Shown: positions 34,190 to 46,567, numbered from the stretch's first letter. The stretch: DNA of 64,000 nt from Anthopleura xanthogrammica (GCA_964019055.1 OZ025207.1:21582617-21646616); one strand, 5' to 3'. The notes: generated by a model not told the origin, from the letters alone. Numbers and translations: made by a program.

Positions 34190-37095
34190 TCATTTAAGTT
34201 TCTTTATATAAAAATTAGCCGCTTCTATGGCCCATTGCCGAACTCGTTTAGTAAACTTGCGAAATGCGTGCTGAATATGCTCTTCTACTGCTTCCATCTC
34301 AGGTATACGATTCGCATTCTGTTTGTCGTTTGTAAAAACGGTCTTTGCGTCTTGGTCGACGTATTCCTTTTGATTGATAATTTGGTTGATTCTCTTTTTT
34401 ATATTTTGCAACAATTTCGATATATTTTTTTGGTGCTGATTCACTTTTTCTTGTTGTCGTCGTATCTCTGTTTTTGTTGCTTTTTTCTTTCTCGGCATTG
34501 ACCATACCATTTCAATGGCCTCATCTGCAGAGAAAGAAAGAGAAAAAAGATCTTGATACAACATGTTTTTTTTTGAGGTTTATTAAGGAAAAGATTACGA
34601 AAATTGCGAAACGATCTTTCCTCTGAAAAATACTTCGGCCTGAGAAAAGAAGGGTCAGTGATTGAGACAAAAATAGGAAATTGGGTTCAGTATGATATAT
34701 GTGCTTCAAGTTTGTTGGGTCTCTCTTTTGGTGCAAGGGCCGTTTTTGTCCAAGGTTTCGTCTTTTCGAAAACCACACGTTTAATTCCAATCCGATATTT
34801 AAGTTATCTGCGCCCTGCCTTAAAAAAGATCAGAGGTTGTTTTGGTATTTGTGTTTCAAAATTTTCCTGAATATTTTTTCCACTTTGATAATGATGTCAG
34901 TCTCGACATCGAAACGTCAGACTTTCTCATCGCTATTTTTTTCTGTTAAAAGCACCAAGAAAGCCATTTTAATTAGTATATTTCATCTACTCACTAATTA
35001 ATCTGAAGACCATTGTTCTGAGATCTTTGATGGTTTTGCTCCATTGTAAAGCGTTTGCATCGGTTCCTTTATGTTTCCTTCCATTAACATACAGACTGTC
35101 ACGATCTCTTGTTAGCCTTAGGTCGGTTTTATATTCTATGTAGTGCCTTACCATTATTGGAAAATGATTCGTCACTACTTTGTTGTTAGCAGTCTTATCA
35201 ACGACTACAAATTCCTTTCCTAATGCATAACCCTCGGAAACATTCTTAAGATGCGTGTACTTAAACACATCTCGAATCATATCTGAGAAGGCTTTGGTGA
35301 TGTTGTGGAATAAGTGATCATCCATCTTTTGCACCGTCCTTTTCTCTGTGCTGGCTGCTACTCCATAAAGACGTCCTTCTCCACCATGGATCCGACATTC
35401 TCCACCAAACACAAAAACCACGAGCGCTATCGTCGCAAACTGCCTGAGGTGCAATGCTGGGGAAGTAATATTTACAATATATCTGATGAGTCTAAATCGA
35501 ATACCCAATAACAAGATGCCAGCTGAGTTGATCGCTCTCCCATGAAAGGTATTATGGGTCACTATTTTTGGTTAGCATTTTAGACTTTTCTTGTTGATTG
35601 AAATAAAGTTCCGCCATGAGTTCGACTAGTGTTTACGATTAATTTAAAGAAGGAAGAACTCGTATTTCATAAATTCTCTTAGCAGAATAATGGGAAATGC
35701 TAATCAAAATACGATGTCGAATCCTCAATTCTGATTGGCTGAACTTGAGTTTGCTCTGAAGGTCAACTCAGCTGGTAATTATGTTGACCGCATTGTTGAG
35801 CTTTGTAACCTATCTCCCACAAATGGCTTCCCTTGTGAACCATTCGAAGGGATAAAAAATGACAAGTCAAATTGTTTAGCTCAAGTATTCTACTCAGCTA
35901 TATAAAACATTTGAAATTAGGATTTCCAGTTAAATAGTTTGCTCTTGAATGTTTTTGGTACCTCAAAATGTTTAGACCGGGCATTGCGATTATTAATAAT
36001 GGTTCGGCCACAGTGAACTAAAATAAGTTTAAACGGTCTCAGTTAGTAATTAACTTTATTTCTATTCCTACCAATACACCCATTTCTCCCCAAAAACACC
36101 CTCTAAGCACAGGTAAAAAAAAGGTAAAGCCAATATTTTACTTCGAAACGCGGGGAGGGGTTGCCCAATTCTCCCGAGCCAGGGGCTCATGTTTAAAGCG
36201 TTCGAAGGTGTGCCCTTTACCCCCTCAGACTATCAGTGCTCCTTATTACGGGTATTTAAAGCTAAAGCTACACAGAACAGAGAGAAGTCGAAACAGACGT
36301 GGAGATCCTGAGGATCGAACCGTGGACCTCTAGCTCCGAAGGCCGCGCACTAACCAACTGAGCTACGCCTGCTCCTAAATCAGATAGAAATCTATCTCCT
36401 GTTTAAAAGGCGTAGTGGACTAAATAAATGAATGCAAAGAAGTGTCGATTGTCTGTTGTCAACTAGTTTCTACAAGGCTTAGAACACAAACCATAAGAGA
36501 TTCATTCAACCCGCTATTTAACCAAATAAGTACTGTAACTGACGGTTAGGCCCGGTAAACCATGAACATCAAAGAAAAATATTACATATAGACAAAAGGA
36601 TGAATGAAACAAGATGATTATGAAAAACTAACGACACGTACGGAACATGACACAACACCACATCAAACACATTGAAACAAACACCATGGGAAACGTTACA
36701 ATGACAACTGCAAATTAACGTGGACGCTGGAACACACGGGACAAAATACGAAATCGGAGGTAAACAATACGCGACATGCGCTATAACTGATTAGAGATTT
36801 GGAATTTCATTAAATCTTTGATGATGGGCCAAGAGGTCCGAAAGCTTTGAAATTAAATATATCATAATTTACGTAGAACAAACGTTTTTGATTCTTGCAA
36901 CCATTTTACACGTATTTAATAGCAAAGATTTAAATTAACGTATGTGAAAAATGCGATCGAATGACTGATGTTGGCTCAAAAGAAAATTGCTGTCTAGAAT
37001 ATTTTTCAAAGGCTACAAATCGAATTAATTCGACGGAAACGATGAGTAGGAGGGTATGTAAAAAAATAGTAATACAAACCTATGCTGCCACCCAT
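34190..37095 (-). CDS. Secreted-protein family gene C (start in the leader exon)
   Basis: Proposed exons: 37095-37080, 35456-34995 (donor GTGAGT, phase 1) and 34524-34190 (acceptor TTTCTCTGCAG), giving 270 residues. At the position where A, B and D have ATG, this gene has TTG (LHLRQFATIALVVFVFGGEC). Its leader exon, however, contains ATGGGTGGCAGCATAG directly before the GTTTGTA donor. Spliced to 35456 this reads MGGSIALHLRQ… in frame and restores the signal peptide. The remainder has all family blocks: MDDHLFHNITKAFSDMIRDVF, VVTNHFPIMVRHY, LTRDRDSLYVNGRK, QIINQKEYVDQDAKTVF and VRQWAIEAANFY. If leader splicing fails, the gene has no good start and would be a pseudogene. Confidence 0.7.
36112..36378 (-). 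repeat. tRNA-derived SINE
   Basis: On the minus strand GGCGTAGCTCAGTTGGTTAG (A box) and GGTTCGATCC (B box) are 40 bp apart, followed by a non-tRNA body ending in an A/T-rich tail near 36115. The flanks of the B box do not form a proper T stem and the acceptor ends do not pair, so this is a SINE head and not a functional tRNA gene. Confidence 0.75.
36379..36817. other. Stretch with no recognised gene
   Basis: AT-rich sequence leading into a Penelope-like terminal motif at 36818. No ORF of note. Confidence 0.4.
36818..36843 (+). ncRNA. Hammerhead-like motif, Penelope remnant
   Basis: TTGATGA, then TGGGCC-AAGA-GGTCC, then GAAA resembles the terminal motif of the Penelope pair at 22-24 kb. It lies just before AAGCTTTGAAATTAAAT. 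The first core base is T instead of C. Probably a relic of another Penelope-family 3' end. Confidence 0.35.
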
Positions 37096-37340
37096 GTCTT
37101 GATTTTGAGTCTAGATAAGTTGGCGTGTGAGCAGTATCCACCCTGAGCTGCAAGCACGGACTTTTTATTGCGATTTCTTGTCAAGTTTTTTTTGTTTTTG
37201 TCACTTTGTTTCACACTATGTTTCACGCTGTGCGCAGGTACTACCACTACAGGTAACACTTTGTAGGAAAAAAATCTGAAGCCTGTGTATAAACAGGTGT
37301 AAAAAATTCTTATTCAAAACTGGTACGTGATTTGAACCTC
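37080..37340 (-). promoter_or_regulatory. Leader exon and conserved block upstream of gene C
   Basis: Block 37221-37340 includes GTAGTGGTAGTACCTGCGCA and CAGCGTGAAAC; the leader exon ends AGCATAG/GTTTGTA at 37080 and carries the proposed start codon of gene C (37095-37093). Confidence 0.6.
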
Positions 37341-38396
37341 ATAAGAGCTTTTTGAATTACTCAATATCTTTCATATAGAACATTTAATAACAACCTAACA
37401 TTGTTAAATCTCCTTTGTAGAAGTTCTTTGTATTGGTCCCTTCTCACTAAGAACGTCAATAATGAAGGCTAAACACTGTTAAATTTTGATGTTGTTGTTG
37501 CTGCTAGCGCTGTTATTTGCAAAAGCATTTTTTTGATTTTTTTCGTTTTTGTTTGTTTGTTTCTGTTTGATTTTGAATTTTATTCATGAATAAAAAAAAA
37601 TATTTTTGAAAAAAAAGAACTTCGGGGTAGATTACCAGACAAGATTTATTACTTTCTTGCTCTTGAATTCTCAAACCTTTTCAGTCGATCATTTTAATAA
37701 GCCTTATCACAGGTATCCCAACTAATGAAAACATGAAATAGCAAATGCACAGAATTAACTATTAAGCTAACGTTCATTAAGTTATACATATGGTCCCGCA
37801 GTTCTTTAACGCTAAAGACTTAAAGTTATTGAATTCAACAAGACGATTTGTCTGATCTCCCTGCACTCCAAGTCTATAAACACAAGTCTATAAACAGAGT
37901 ACTATAGGCAGAATTCAACTATTATACACTGAATCACACATTCATGAAGTTTAAAGCAAACACCAATCCTTTTATTTGCACTTCGTTTTCCGACTGCTTT
38001 GAAATCTTCAAAAGAAAGAGTAAAGGACAGGAAGGCTACGCGCCGAAGTTAAAAAATACCACGCAGCTGATGTAACGGTTCCTAACCAGAGCACAATATA
38101 CTCTTTTGAAAACAGGGCGACCGACAAAATTAAAATCTAGTGACAAGAACAAAGTCTCTTGTTTAACTTCATAACAGGGAAATCCTGATTGGCGTCAGTT
38201 TGTCAGTTTGTAAATGCTCACTGCTTAGTATGTCTCATTGTCATTGAATATTTTGACTGCTACTAGATCTTTACGCCTGGGGTTTAGTACAATGCGTAGT
38301 AGATATTGAAGAACTATGAGGAAACTGAATAAGAGAGATATAATAAGACAAATAGTAACAGAGAGAATAAGCGGTCCAAAAGTTAAAGGTAAAAAC

Positions 38397-38533
38397 CTTT
38401 GATGTTTTTGACATTATATTTCGCGCTATAGGCAGGTACTACCACTACGGGTGACACTTTGTATATCAGGGAATTCTGTGTTAAACGTCTGTCATAGAAT
38501 CATTTTCAAGACTGGTACGTTACTTGAACCTTT
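38397..38533 (-). promoter_or_regulatory. Orphan copy of the conserved leader block
   Basis: A fifth copy of the block (38419-38533) has GTAGTGGTAGTACCTGCC, TATAGCGCG and a donor-like CAAAG/GTTTTTA at 38397. No family coding exon lies between it and the leader of gene C, so it is either an alternative upstream promoter for gene C or the remnant of a lost gene. Confidence 0.45.
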
Positions 38534-39477
38534 GATCATTCACTTAACCAGCTATAAAGAAAACTTGGTAGAAATAAATCAATCTGAACAGCCTTTTGAA
38601 AACCTCTTTTAACATAAACTGATATAAAAACCTCTTTGGAAACCAAAAACAGTTTTCAGTCACGCGAAAACACAATATTCTACAAAAAATAACGTAGTAA
38701 ACGTCAAAGTTCTATTACGTTATATATGTGCCGGAAGCACTTTTGGTGTCTTTCACAACGTTTTTGTTAAAATTGTTAAATGAAAATGTTATCGGATTTA
38801 TCCACTGGTAGTATTAACAGGAAAGCATTTAAAATCAATTCACCACTCTCTATTCAACGGTCTACTAGTCAATATCAAAGAGTTCAATCGGTTTTGAAAG
38901 TATAAAATTCTAAAAATCCTTAAAATCTACCTCGCAGTTGGGTACTCTTTGTCTGACCAATGAACCGATACAAGGAATACAAGCGGTGAGTTGAGCCGCG
39001 AAGGATACAGCCGAGATGGCCGCTTTAAATGGTTTAACATGAAATCGTATACAACTTTGATTGCTACAAAGTTCACATCCAGTCCACGGTGACTTCTCGC
39101 TTGAAAAAATTCATTTGTTATCGAAGCAAGACAACTTATGGCGCCTCTTTCAAACCTTTATCAAAATGGGTGATATAAATTTCCAAATCGTAATACCTCG
39201 CTAAATTTTTGAAAATATCACAGGCTAGACGAACCTTTGAAAATATCAAAAGTCCCTTATGTTCTTTAATATGGAGCACACACAAGAAGCTAGTGCTAAC
39301 TTTTGATTCGATTCTTTGTTATTGTTAAATGAATCAGTTAATGGTTTACACAGCACACATTGATTTATTGTGATGTTCCTATTGTTATCATAGTTGTATT
39401 GGTTGTTTTTTTTATCACTCGTTGCCAGATTGGCATCCACAGTTAGTTGAGCATCTCATTAACCGTTGTAGTACAAA
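38534..39477. other. Spacer 3' of transporter copy 1
   Basis: No coding exon is recognisable. It contains the presumed 3' UTR and downstream region of transporter copy 1. Confidence 0.4.
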
Positions 39478-42400
39478 TTATTCATTTATTTCTTTAGAAA
39501 TGGTTGGATATCTGACGTTCAATATTTGCTGTGTCTTGAAGGAAATCCAATCTAAAACAAAGATATCAATAGTTGAAATAACAATAACTGTCCGCTTTTA
39601 ATGCCGTTAAAACGTAACAGAAACACTTATTGCTCACCAATAATAAACAAGATGCATCGAGGCGTTGCTTTGAAGTGAATAAAGAAATAGTACACAGGAA
39701 TGCCAAGCAAGAAAAACGCAAGAGGAATCGACGACTCCAGTGGTGCCTTGACGAAGGGAGTGATGGTCAGGTACAGAGAAATGATGAGAAAGGACACGGG
39801 AATGAAGATTGGAAGCTGTGGCGAGTAATTGATAATTATTGTTAGTTTGCCATATAACTGAATACAACCTCACCGATTTCTTGTTGCATTTCCTTCAATA
39901 TGGTTTATTCTGTAGCGCTTTTCGAAAGTGTCTATCATATGACAACAACACCTGATCACCATTTTGTTACAGCGATGTTTAAACCGCCACCCGGTTAGCT
40001 TAATTGGTAAGAACGTCGTTCTGTTTTTTTAATTGGCCGTTTTTTTGGTTGGCAAAATCCTGGCTACGCCACTGTTACATTTGCAAATGTTAGACCTTGA
40101 CGTGGCTCGGATGACCACGTTAATGGCAATCCTGTCTCTAACTGGTGTCGTTAAAATACGGGTCTGTCAGTTGAAATATGGTTAAGTGTTATTCTCTATA
40201 AACAAAGTTGACAAAATTTATATAATAGATACAATAATAGTGGCAATGTTGTATGGGATATACAATCACGAGCCGGAGGCGAGTGATTATATATCCCATA
40301 CAACATTGTCACAACATTGTATCTTTGTTATCATATTCATTATTAATGAAGACACTGATTTCTGAAGAATATATTTTAAAAGCAGTGTTATTTAAGAAAA
40401 AACAGCTTGATGTTTTTAGGAGCATGCGTACAATGTTTTCTGACGTCACACATTGTGTAGTACGATTATTGTGCTAAGGTTAACAAAGCAAGGTGCATGG
40501 ATTTTGTTGGTGGAACTAGCTTTTGAAAAGGCTCTGTCAAACCATCTTCCTTAAGGCGGAACCACATGTTAATTATTATTCTGTATATATTGAATGTACA
40601 GAATACTAATTAGCTGAGCTGTATTGAGTTAACAGTGTTTTCATGTGACCCCAGTTGTGCAATTTCATTGGGTCTCACCCTAATGAATTAGTAATGAATA
40701 TGATAACTTGCCTTTAGAGGTCTGGGTAAATCAGGTCTTTTGTATCTCGTCCACAGCAAACCAATCACCGTTAGTGTGTAAGTCAGCCATGAAGCAGTGC
40801 TGAAGACTTTGATCAAATTCTGAACAGTACTCTTTTTTGGTAGTAAGCATAAACAGGACAAAATAGTCTAAAATAGAAATGAAAAGAATCAAGTTTGACA
40901 CAAATCGGTTCATATGAAAGTGTATACACATACTTCAATTAACGTTGTAATTGATAACAAGAGATCTGAAATGGTTGATTTGAGCCCAATAGGAGTTGGT
41001 GGGTGTCAACATGAATTTTTGTGAATTAATGTGATAAGTGACACAAATTAGCAATTCAATACCATTCAAGTGTGACTGCAACTATGTATTTGAAATATTT
41101 ACGAGGTGAGCGTTCAGCCTTCCACAATTCCTGTAGGTCTCAGATCGACCACTTCAAATCAGTTTAGCTAAGTTTAGTTTAGTTTAATGAGTTCGTCACC
41201 AAAATTACAAACAAACATATAAATAATGGATACGTTAGCAAAATAAATCACAAAAATTAGGATGGGATGGAGGAAATGAACAGAACTTACTTCCCAATTG
41301 CAACCTAGCCCCTAGATTGTATGTATAGAATATTTAATAATTAATTTTATTCAAAGGATCATTGTCAAGCATTGTCATTGGCTAAGGCCTAATTTAAAGA
41401 GAACTAGAAGGACCAAGGGATGTTATTTCTCTACAAGATAGCAGAACCTACTGAATTTTCATGTTAACAATTCGTACCGATAACAACAAGGCAGGAATGG
41501 GTGTTCTCTTGGTTGTGTGAATCATGGCCAGGACTGATGGTAGATGACCCTCACGAGCTGCAGACAACGTTACCCTGTGGAGGAAGAGAATATTGCATCA
41601 TTTTACAAAATCCGTGAAGACTCAAATCATTGCCAGAAATATGGGACATGAGCCTGCTCATACATGCGCAATGATGCGTTTCAGCTTACAAAATAGCCGC
41701 CGAGTCTTATAGGAAATGTATGGGGAATATAGAGCTTCCTCTATTTACGGCGAATAGGGTTTTATTTCCTCTAAGCTCCACATCGCGACAAACAACCCAC
41801 CCTACAAGCTACTAAATAAGCGTAAAATGATCATTGAATCATGCGACATATTGGTTCCCGGACTACTTGCCTTCGAAAGGCTTCGAAAGCTCTAGATTCC
41901 ATACATCGTCTATAAATCTGGCCACACTTGACCCCAAAATCGTCTTATTTGAGCTCGAAAAAATTTAAAAGTAAAAGAGCTCTACCTCGATATCACCAAA
42001 CGAGTGTTTAATAAATCCAAAACCGCTCAAAATAGACAGCATGCCTTCAGAATGTAGGTTCCCAAGAAGCTTGAAGTTAGGTTAAATTTTAAGCGATTCG
42101 ACGCGTTGTTAGCTCGTAGTTTTCAGTTAAAATGACAAGAAACCACAGAGAACTGCTCCAAACAGCTTCAAAACCCCCTAAATATCGCCATTTTGTTTTT
42201 ACAAGCTCCTATTGACTGCTGAGATACAGTAAGGAAGCTTAAAGTAACGATTTACGTTTGAAACTTGTTTCTTGTCCTTCATGGGCTTCCTGTGGTGAGG
42301 CTTATCAACAGAAAAATAATAGTTGTTCTTTTGATTGTCAAGTAACTATTTTTTGGTAAGAATTGTTTTACTAACATCATAGTTGAATATAAATATGTGC

Positions 42401-45400
42401 TTGGAAACCATGTAGTTATATTTTTCCTCTAGAAAACCACTTCATTTTCATTCATGCGTAACACCGCTGACAATGTCCAATATTTCTGGCAATGTGGACC
42501 CAGACGAGGTGTTCTCACCACGACCACTCACCGTCATTTTTTCACTCGGCTTCATACATAAGTATAATTTAAGATGTTTTATCACTTAACTTCCTGAAGA
42601 GAATGCTACGCCATTTGCAGATCCAAAAATAGAACAAGCTACGAACGCAGGTACAATCAATGCCACTCGAGAACCGTACACACGTTTAACTACAGACTGA
42701 AAATGGAACTAATGAAGATCTAAAATATCGACAGGGCATTATATGAATACAAATAGTAATTTACAACGTAAATAAGATTCCCTGCTTGTGAAGGGTGGGA
42801 AAATCATGTCGATAGTCCCTACTGTCCCTTATCTATGCTTTGTGACAGGATTACTTACTCAAATATTGAAGAACATCAACATGATCGCTGATGCATTTTA
42901 CAAACATTCTCTAAAAAGAAATTTGGATATGGATATGGAAGGCTTTAACCGACTAATATTTGCTAGAACAGATATGGGCTAAAGATGAAGAACAAGCAGA
43001 CAGTCCTAAAAAAATTGCTTTATAATTAAAGATCTAGAAAAAAAGGTAAAACGTCATTGACCTGACGTCATGCATGGTAACAAATATCGAACTTACAACT
43101 GCAGTTGCTGGGGATTCCTTCATTTCCTCTGGTGTCAAAACAGCAAAGTATCCAACATTAACCAGTAAATAGCAACAAGTTACCAAGACAACGCTCCCCA
43201 GAACTGACCATGGCATGTTTCTGTCCACAAGTTAAGTAAATAAAGAAAGCTGACATATATGATGTTTTTAAAAGTGTATCCCACACCACAGAGGCAGATT
43301 TATGAGGAGGCGGGGCTGAGGGGTCTCCGGACCCGTTTTACTTTGGAATACATCTTTTTACATTTTAAAATTTAACTAGTTTATACCATTTACACGAAAC
43401 CTACGCTTTAATTCGCACGGCTAGTTTTGTCCGGATAGAACAGTTCCATTTACTGCGATTCTCAATATTCTGCGAACTCGGTAGTTGCGAGTTTCTCATT
43501 GGAATTTGGTTTTTCACTGACTCCAGTCAAAAATATAAAAGGTACCGACTGATTAGTCTTGATTGACGGCAGCGAAAAACCTGTTTCACAACAAGCCGTT
43601 GAAATGTCTGAGTTCGCAGAATATTGAGAATCACAGTAAACGGAACGTCTGAACGTAATACGTTTTGAACGGTTAGCTATTCCGGTACAGTTTAAAACAA
43701 TTTGGCCTAATTTTTTTTTGACGAATTGAATCTTCCAGCCTCGATATAGGACTGTGGAAATTATCATTTTGATTTTAAAAATGCTATCAAATCCTGCAAG
43801 AGATTACCTCTTGGGGTTTTTAACCTCCTCAGTGACGTCGTTAAGACTGTCCCTGTAAAATAGAATAAAATAAAGAAAGGAAAAATGAACGAAAGAAAGA
43901 AAGAAAAAAAAACGAACGAACGAACGAACGAACGAACGAACGAACGAACGAACGAACGAACGAACGAACGAACGAACGAACGAACGAACGAACGAACGAA
44001 CGAACGAACGAACGAACGAACGAACGAACGAACGAACGAACGAACGAACGAACGAACGAACGAACGAACGAACGAACGAACGAACGCACGCACGCACGCA
44101 CGCACGCACGCACGAACGCACGCACGCACGCACGCACGAACGAACGAACGAACGAACGAACGAACGAACGAACGAACGAACGAACGAACGAACGAACGAA
44201 CGAACGAACGAACGAATTAGAAAAACGTCCAAGGTAAGGTTCTTTTACCAGGTCTTTAAAAATCCCCCTTAAGCAAACCAAATCTCATGATGTGTACTGA
44301 CTGATTATGACTTCAGTTCGGTTACCTTTTTTTATTTTATTAGTTCTCATTCTCCAACATGTCGACCGTTTTTATTTTATATTTTTGTATTTGTCGTTTT
44401 ATGCTTTCTCCTTTTTTTAAGGTGGATTGAGAGTTGTTTGTTGGTTCGTTTTACTTATTACGATTATGCAACAGATTAGGAAGTAAATGTATGGACAAGG
44501 TAAAACTTTAAGACCTGTTTGAATAAAAAACTAGTTACTACTGATGATGAAATTAAGGTCAAAGACGTTCTAGTTTTTCATTCAAACAGGGTTTAAAAGT
44601 TTTACCTTGTCAATAATTATATTTTATAAAGCAAATCTATTATGATAGATTAGCAAGTGTTACCCTCAAACTAGTACAGAGATTTATTTTTTTTTCGAGC
44701 AGATGTATGCTACGTAACTCAAAGCTGCAAATGTTTGTTACAAAAAATACTTTTAATTATCTACGATATTAAATAGGTTAAAATATAGTTTCAATATTAA
44801 AATAGGCCATTTTCTCTTTTTCAATTTTTAATTTAACTAATCTCTAGTATCGAATTCTCTGCCTCGAGTTTGTGTAGAATATTCACGTGTTCTAGGTAAG
44901 GTCCGTAATTGTTTACATTGCAAAAGAAGTGGATTCCTTTAATGATGCCAATCCCGAGTAGATGGGTTAGTCTTCCCTCCGACCTCGCATTCCTTCTGTG
45001 AAATCTCTTACTTCGGGAATAGAGCATAACACGTGCAGGGAATTATACATACCATCCTTCGAAAGCCCAGAGTCCACTCTGAAAAGCCAGTCCAACCATT
45101 CCTATCTGAGTTGTGGTGTCTTTGAACGAGTCCTTGAAGCTTGATGTCTGCCCTGGAGGCAAGAGATGGAATTCGTTAACTGGATTCCCAAAACATCAGA
45201 CAGTGTGTATGCAGTCGTAGCTCTCTGTTAAGTGACCACCTCGGGAAACCTAAAAAATGGTCATAACTAGAGCTGTTCGCTTACGAGAGTGGTCGCTAAG
45301 AGAGCTTCGACAGTATCTACTAACCTTGAGCAAGACTATAAATCCCTGTTGCAATCAGTACCATAAGAGCAAAGAATTTACCAGTTGTGAAGAAAATCTG

Positions 45401-46259
45401 AACACGAGCTGCCCAGTTAGCGCTCAGACAGTTGAGCAGACGTATGGTGCCTGGTTATAAGGAATATAAGAAACATTCAACTTGAGTGGTCCATTTTTGA
45501 CCACCATTCTGTCATTCTCTTGTTCTTTTTTTCTTTTTTAAGTTAAACGTTGAGAAACATTTCTTTGTCAAAAATAATCATAGGGTAAAAGTCTGCAGTT
45601 CTTTTAGCAACTTACATAATGACCAGGCTGCTATGATCTTCAGGAGAGGTTCCAGGTCCTCTCGGTCTCCACAGCCGGGAAAGAATGGTCCGAGAACATA
45701 TAGTGCAAATGTGAGTTGACCAATTGCTACGCTGCAGGGAGTGGTGATGAAGATTTTAAGCCATATCAAGGCAAAGGCAGGAACTGATCCAAGAGTTTCT
45801 TTAATGAGGATATATTCACCTAAATATGAAAAGGGAAGAAGGAAATTGAACAAAAAAGAATACAGATAAGTTAAAACTAATTATTCCATTAAGAATTTGA
45901 TATATCTTTTTGAAGTGAATTGACTACATTTTTATGATGAACCGTCTCATTTCTCTGTGTTGAACATTTGCATGGAAGAACTTACCACCACACTTGGGAA
46001 AAGTTAAACCCAACTCTACCCAACACAATCCTCCGATAAAGGACACCACAGCACACAATAACCAGATGACAAAAGCCAAACCAAGCGACCCACTGTATAC
46101 CAAAATCCAACGCGCTGATACGAAGATCCCCGAGCCAATCATGATTCCTGATACGATGGCCGAAGCACCAGGAATACCCAGCACACGTTTCAGAGAGACG
46201 TGTTCCTCAGGATTTGTTGGTTGGTCATCACTTCTAGAGGTTACCTTAGTTGTCATCAT
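39478..46259 (-). CDS. SLC7-family (LAT-like) amino-acid transporter, copy 1
   Basis: Eleven exons: 46259-45986, 45819-45616, 45450-45325, 45152-45053, 43852-43808, 43220-43097, 42696-42590, 41574-41478, 40867-40712, 39815-39638 and 39551-39478, totalling 495 codons including the stop. It encodes a 12-TM permease. GSGIFVS at about residues 42-48 is the unwound TM1 substrate-binding motif. FPGC at about residue 141 matches the cysteine that links light chains to an SLC3 heavy chain. [24 protein letters not shown] and the terminal helices [16 protein letters not shown] and [18 protein letters not shown] are standard for the family. It likely exchanges neutral amino acids at the plasma membrane. 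Oddities: exon 7 ends AAG/TTAAGT instead of GT, and exon 9 uses a GC donor (AAG/GCAAGT). Downstream, in the same orientation, lies secreted gene C. Confidence 0.88.
39983..40075 (+). repeat. Possible tRNA-like SINE fragment
   Basis: CCCGGTTAGCTTAATTGGTAAGAACG resembles a tRNA A-box segment, but no B box follows. It lies in the last large intron of transporter copy 1. Confidence 0.3.
40243..40308. repeat. Intronic palindrome
   Basis: AATGTTGTATGGGATATA and TATATCCCATACAACATT frame a 23-bp centre with GCCGGAGGC. It lies in the intron between transporter exons 9 and 10 and is probably a small foldback element. Confidence 0.75.
43444..43645. mobile_element. Intronic MITE, 36-bp TIRs
   Basis: The left arm (43444-43479) and right arm (43610-43645) contain GATTCTCAATATTCTGCGAA and its reverse complement. 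It lies between exons 5 and 6 of transporter copy 1. Confidence 0.8.
43910..44216. repeat. (GAAC)n microsatellite with GCAC variant core
   Basis: About 75 tetranucleotide units of CGAA, with an internal block of CGCA units near 44086-44140. It lies in intron 4 of transporter copy 1. The equivalent place upstream of exon 5 in copy 2 (about 60060-60150) is an irregular A/G-rich stretch without this expansion. Repeat ORFs reading RSFV or NERT are artefacts. Confidence 0.97.
44494..44611. mobile_element. Intronic MITE, about 40-bp TIRs
   Basis: GACAAGGTAAAACTTTAAGA and, inverted, TTTAAAAGTTTTACCTTGTC bound 118 bp, with AAACTAG/CTAGTTT further in. Confidence 0.8.
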
Positions 46260-46325
46260 GGCGTTGATTTCGTCTGTCTTTTGATAATAACAATAATATT
46301 AATAATGATAATAATAATGATAAAT

Positions 46326-46567
46326 ATGTCCATGAAATAAAATCTAAATAGTTACTACCTAATAGTTTTTATTTAGTGACTATTAGTGACTATTAGTGAC
46401 TATCAGCTTTAGTAACAATATACAAGGGAAATCAAATACTCAAGACAATAGAAAGATAATACATACTTTACTGTTACTGAAGCTGTTTCAGTTGAGTGAT
46501 AGTGACTAATAGTCACTAAATAAAAACTATTAGGTAGTAACTATTTAGTTTTTATTTCATGGACATA
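46326..46567. mobile_element. MITE upstream of transporter copy 1, about 62-bp TIRs
   Basis: TGTCCATGAAATAAAA and TAGTTACTACCTAATAG near 46327-46370 are inverted near 46525-46565. It lies about 70 bp upstream of the transporter start codon and could affect the promoter or a leader intron. Confidence 0.85.

Noticed and set aside
35457..35562. Extended N-terminus (MTHNTFHGRAIN) of gene C
   Set aside because: It lies upstream of the conserved acceptor TTACTTCCCCAG, so it is intron sequence.
36301..36378. tRNA gene on the minus strand
   Set aside because: A and B boxes are present, but the T stem and acceptor stem do not pair and a SINE body follows.
43764..44281. Overlapping ORFs encoding RSFV or NERT repeats
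   Set aside because: They are translations of the GAAC microsatellite in an intron of the transporter gene.
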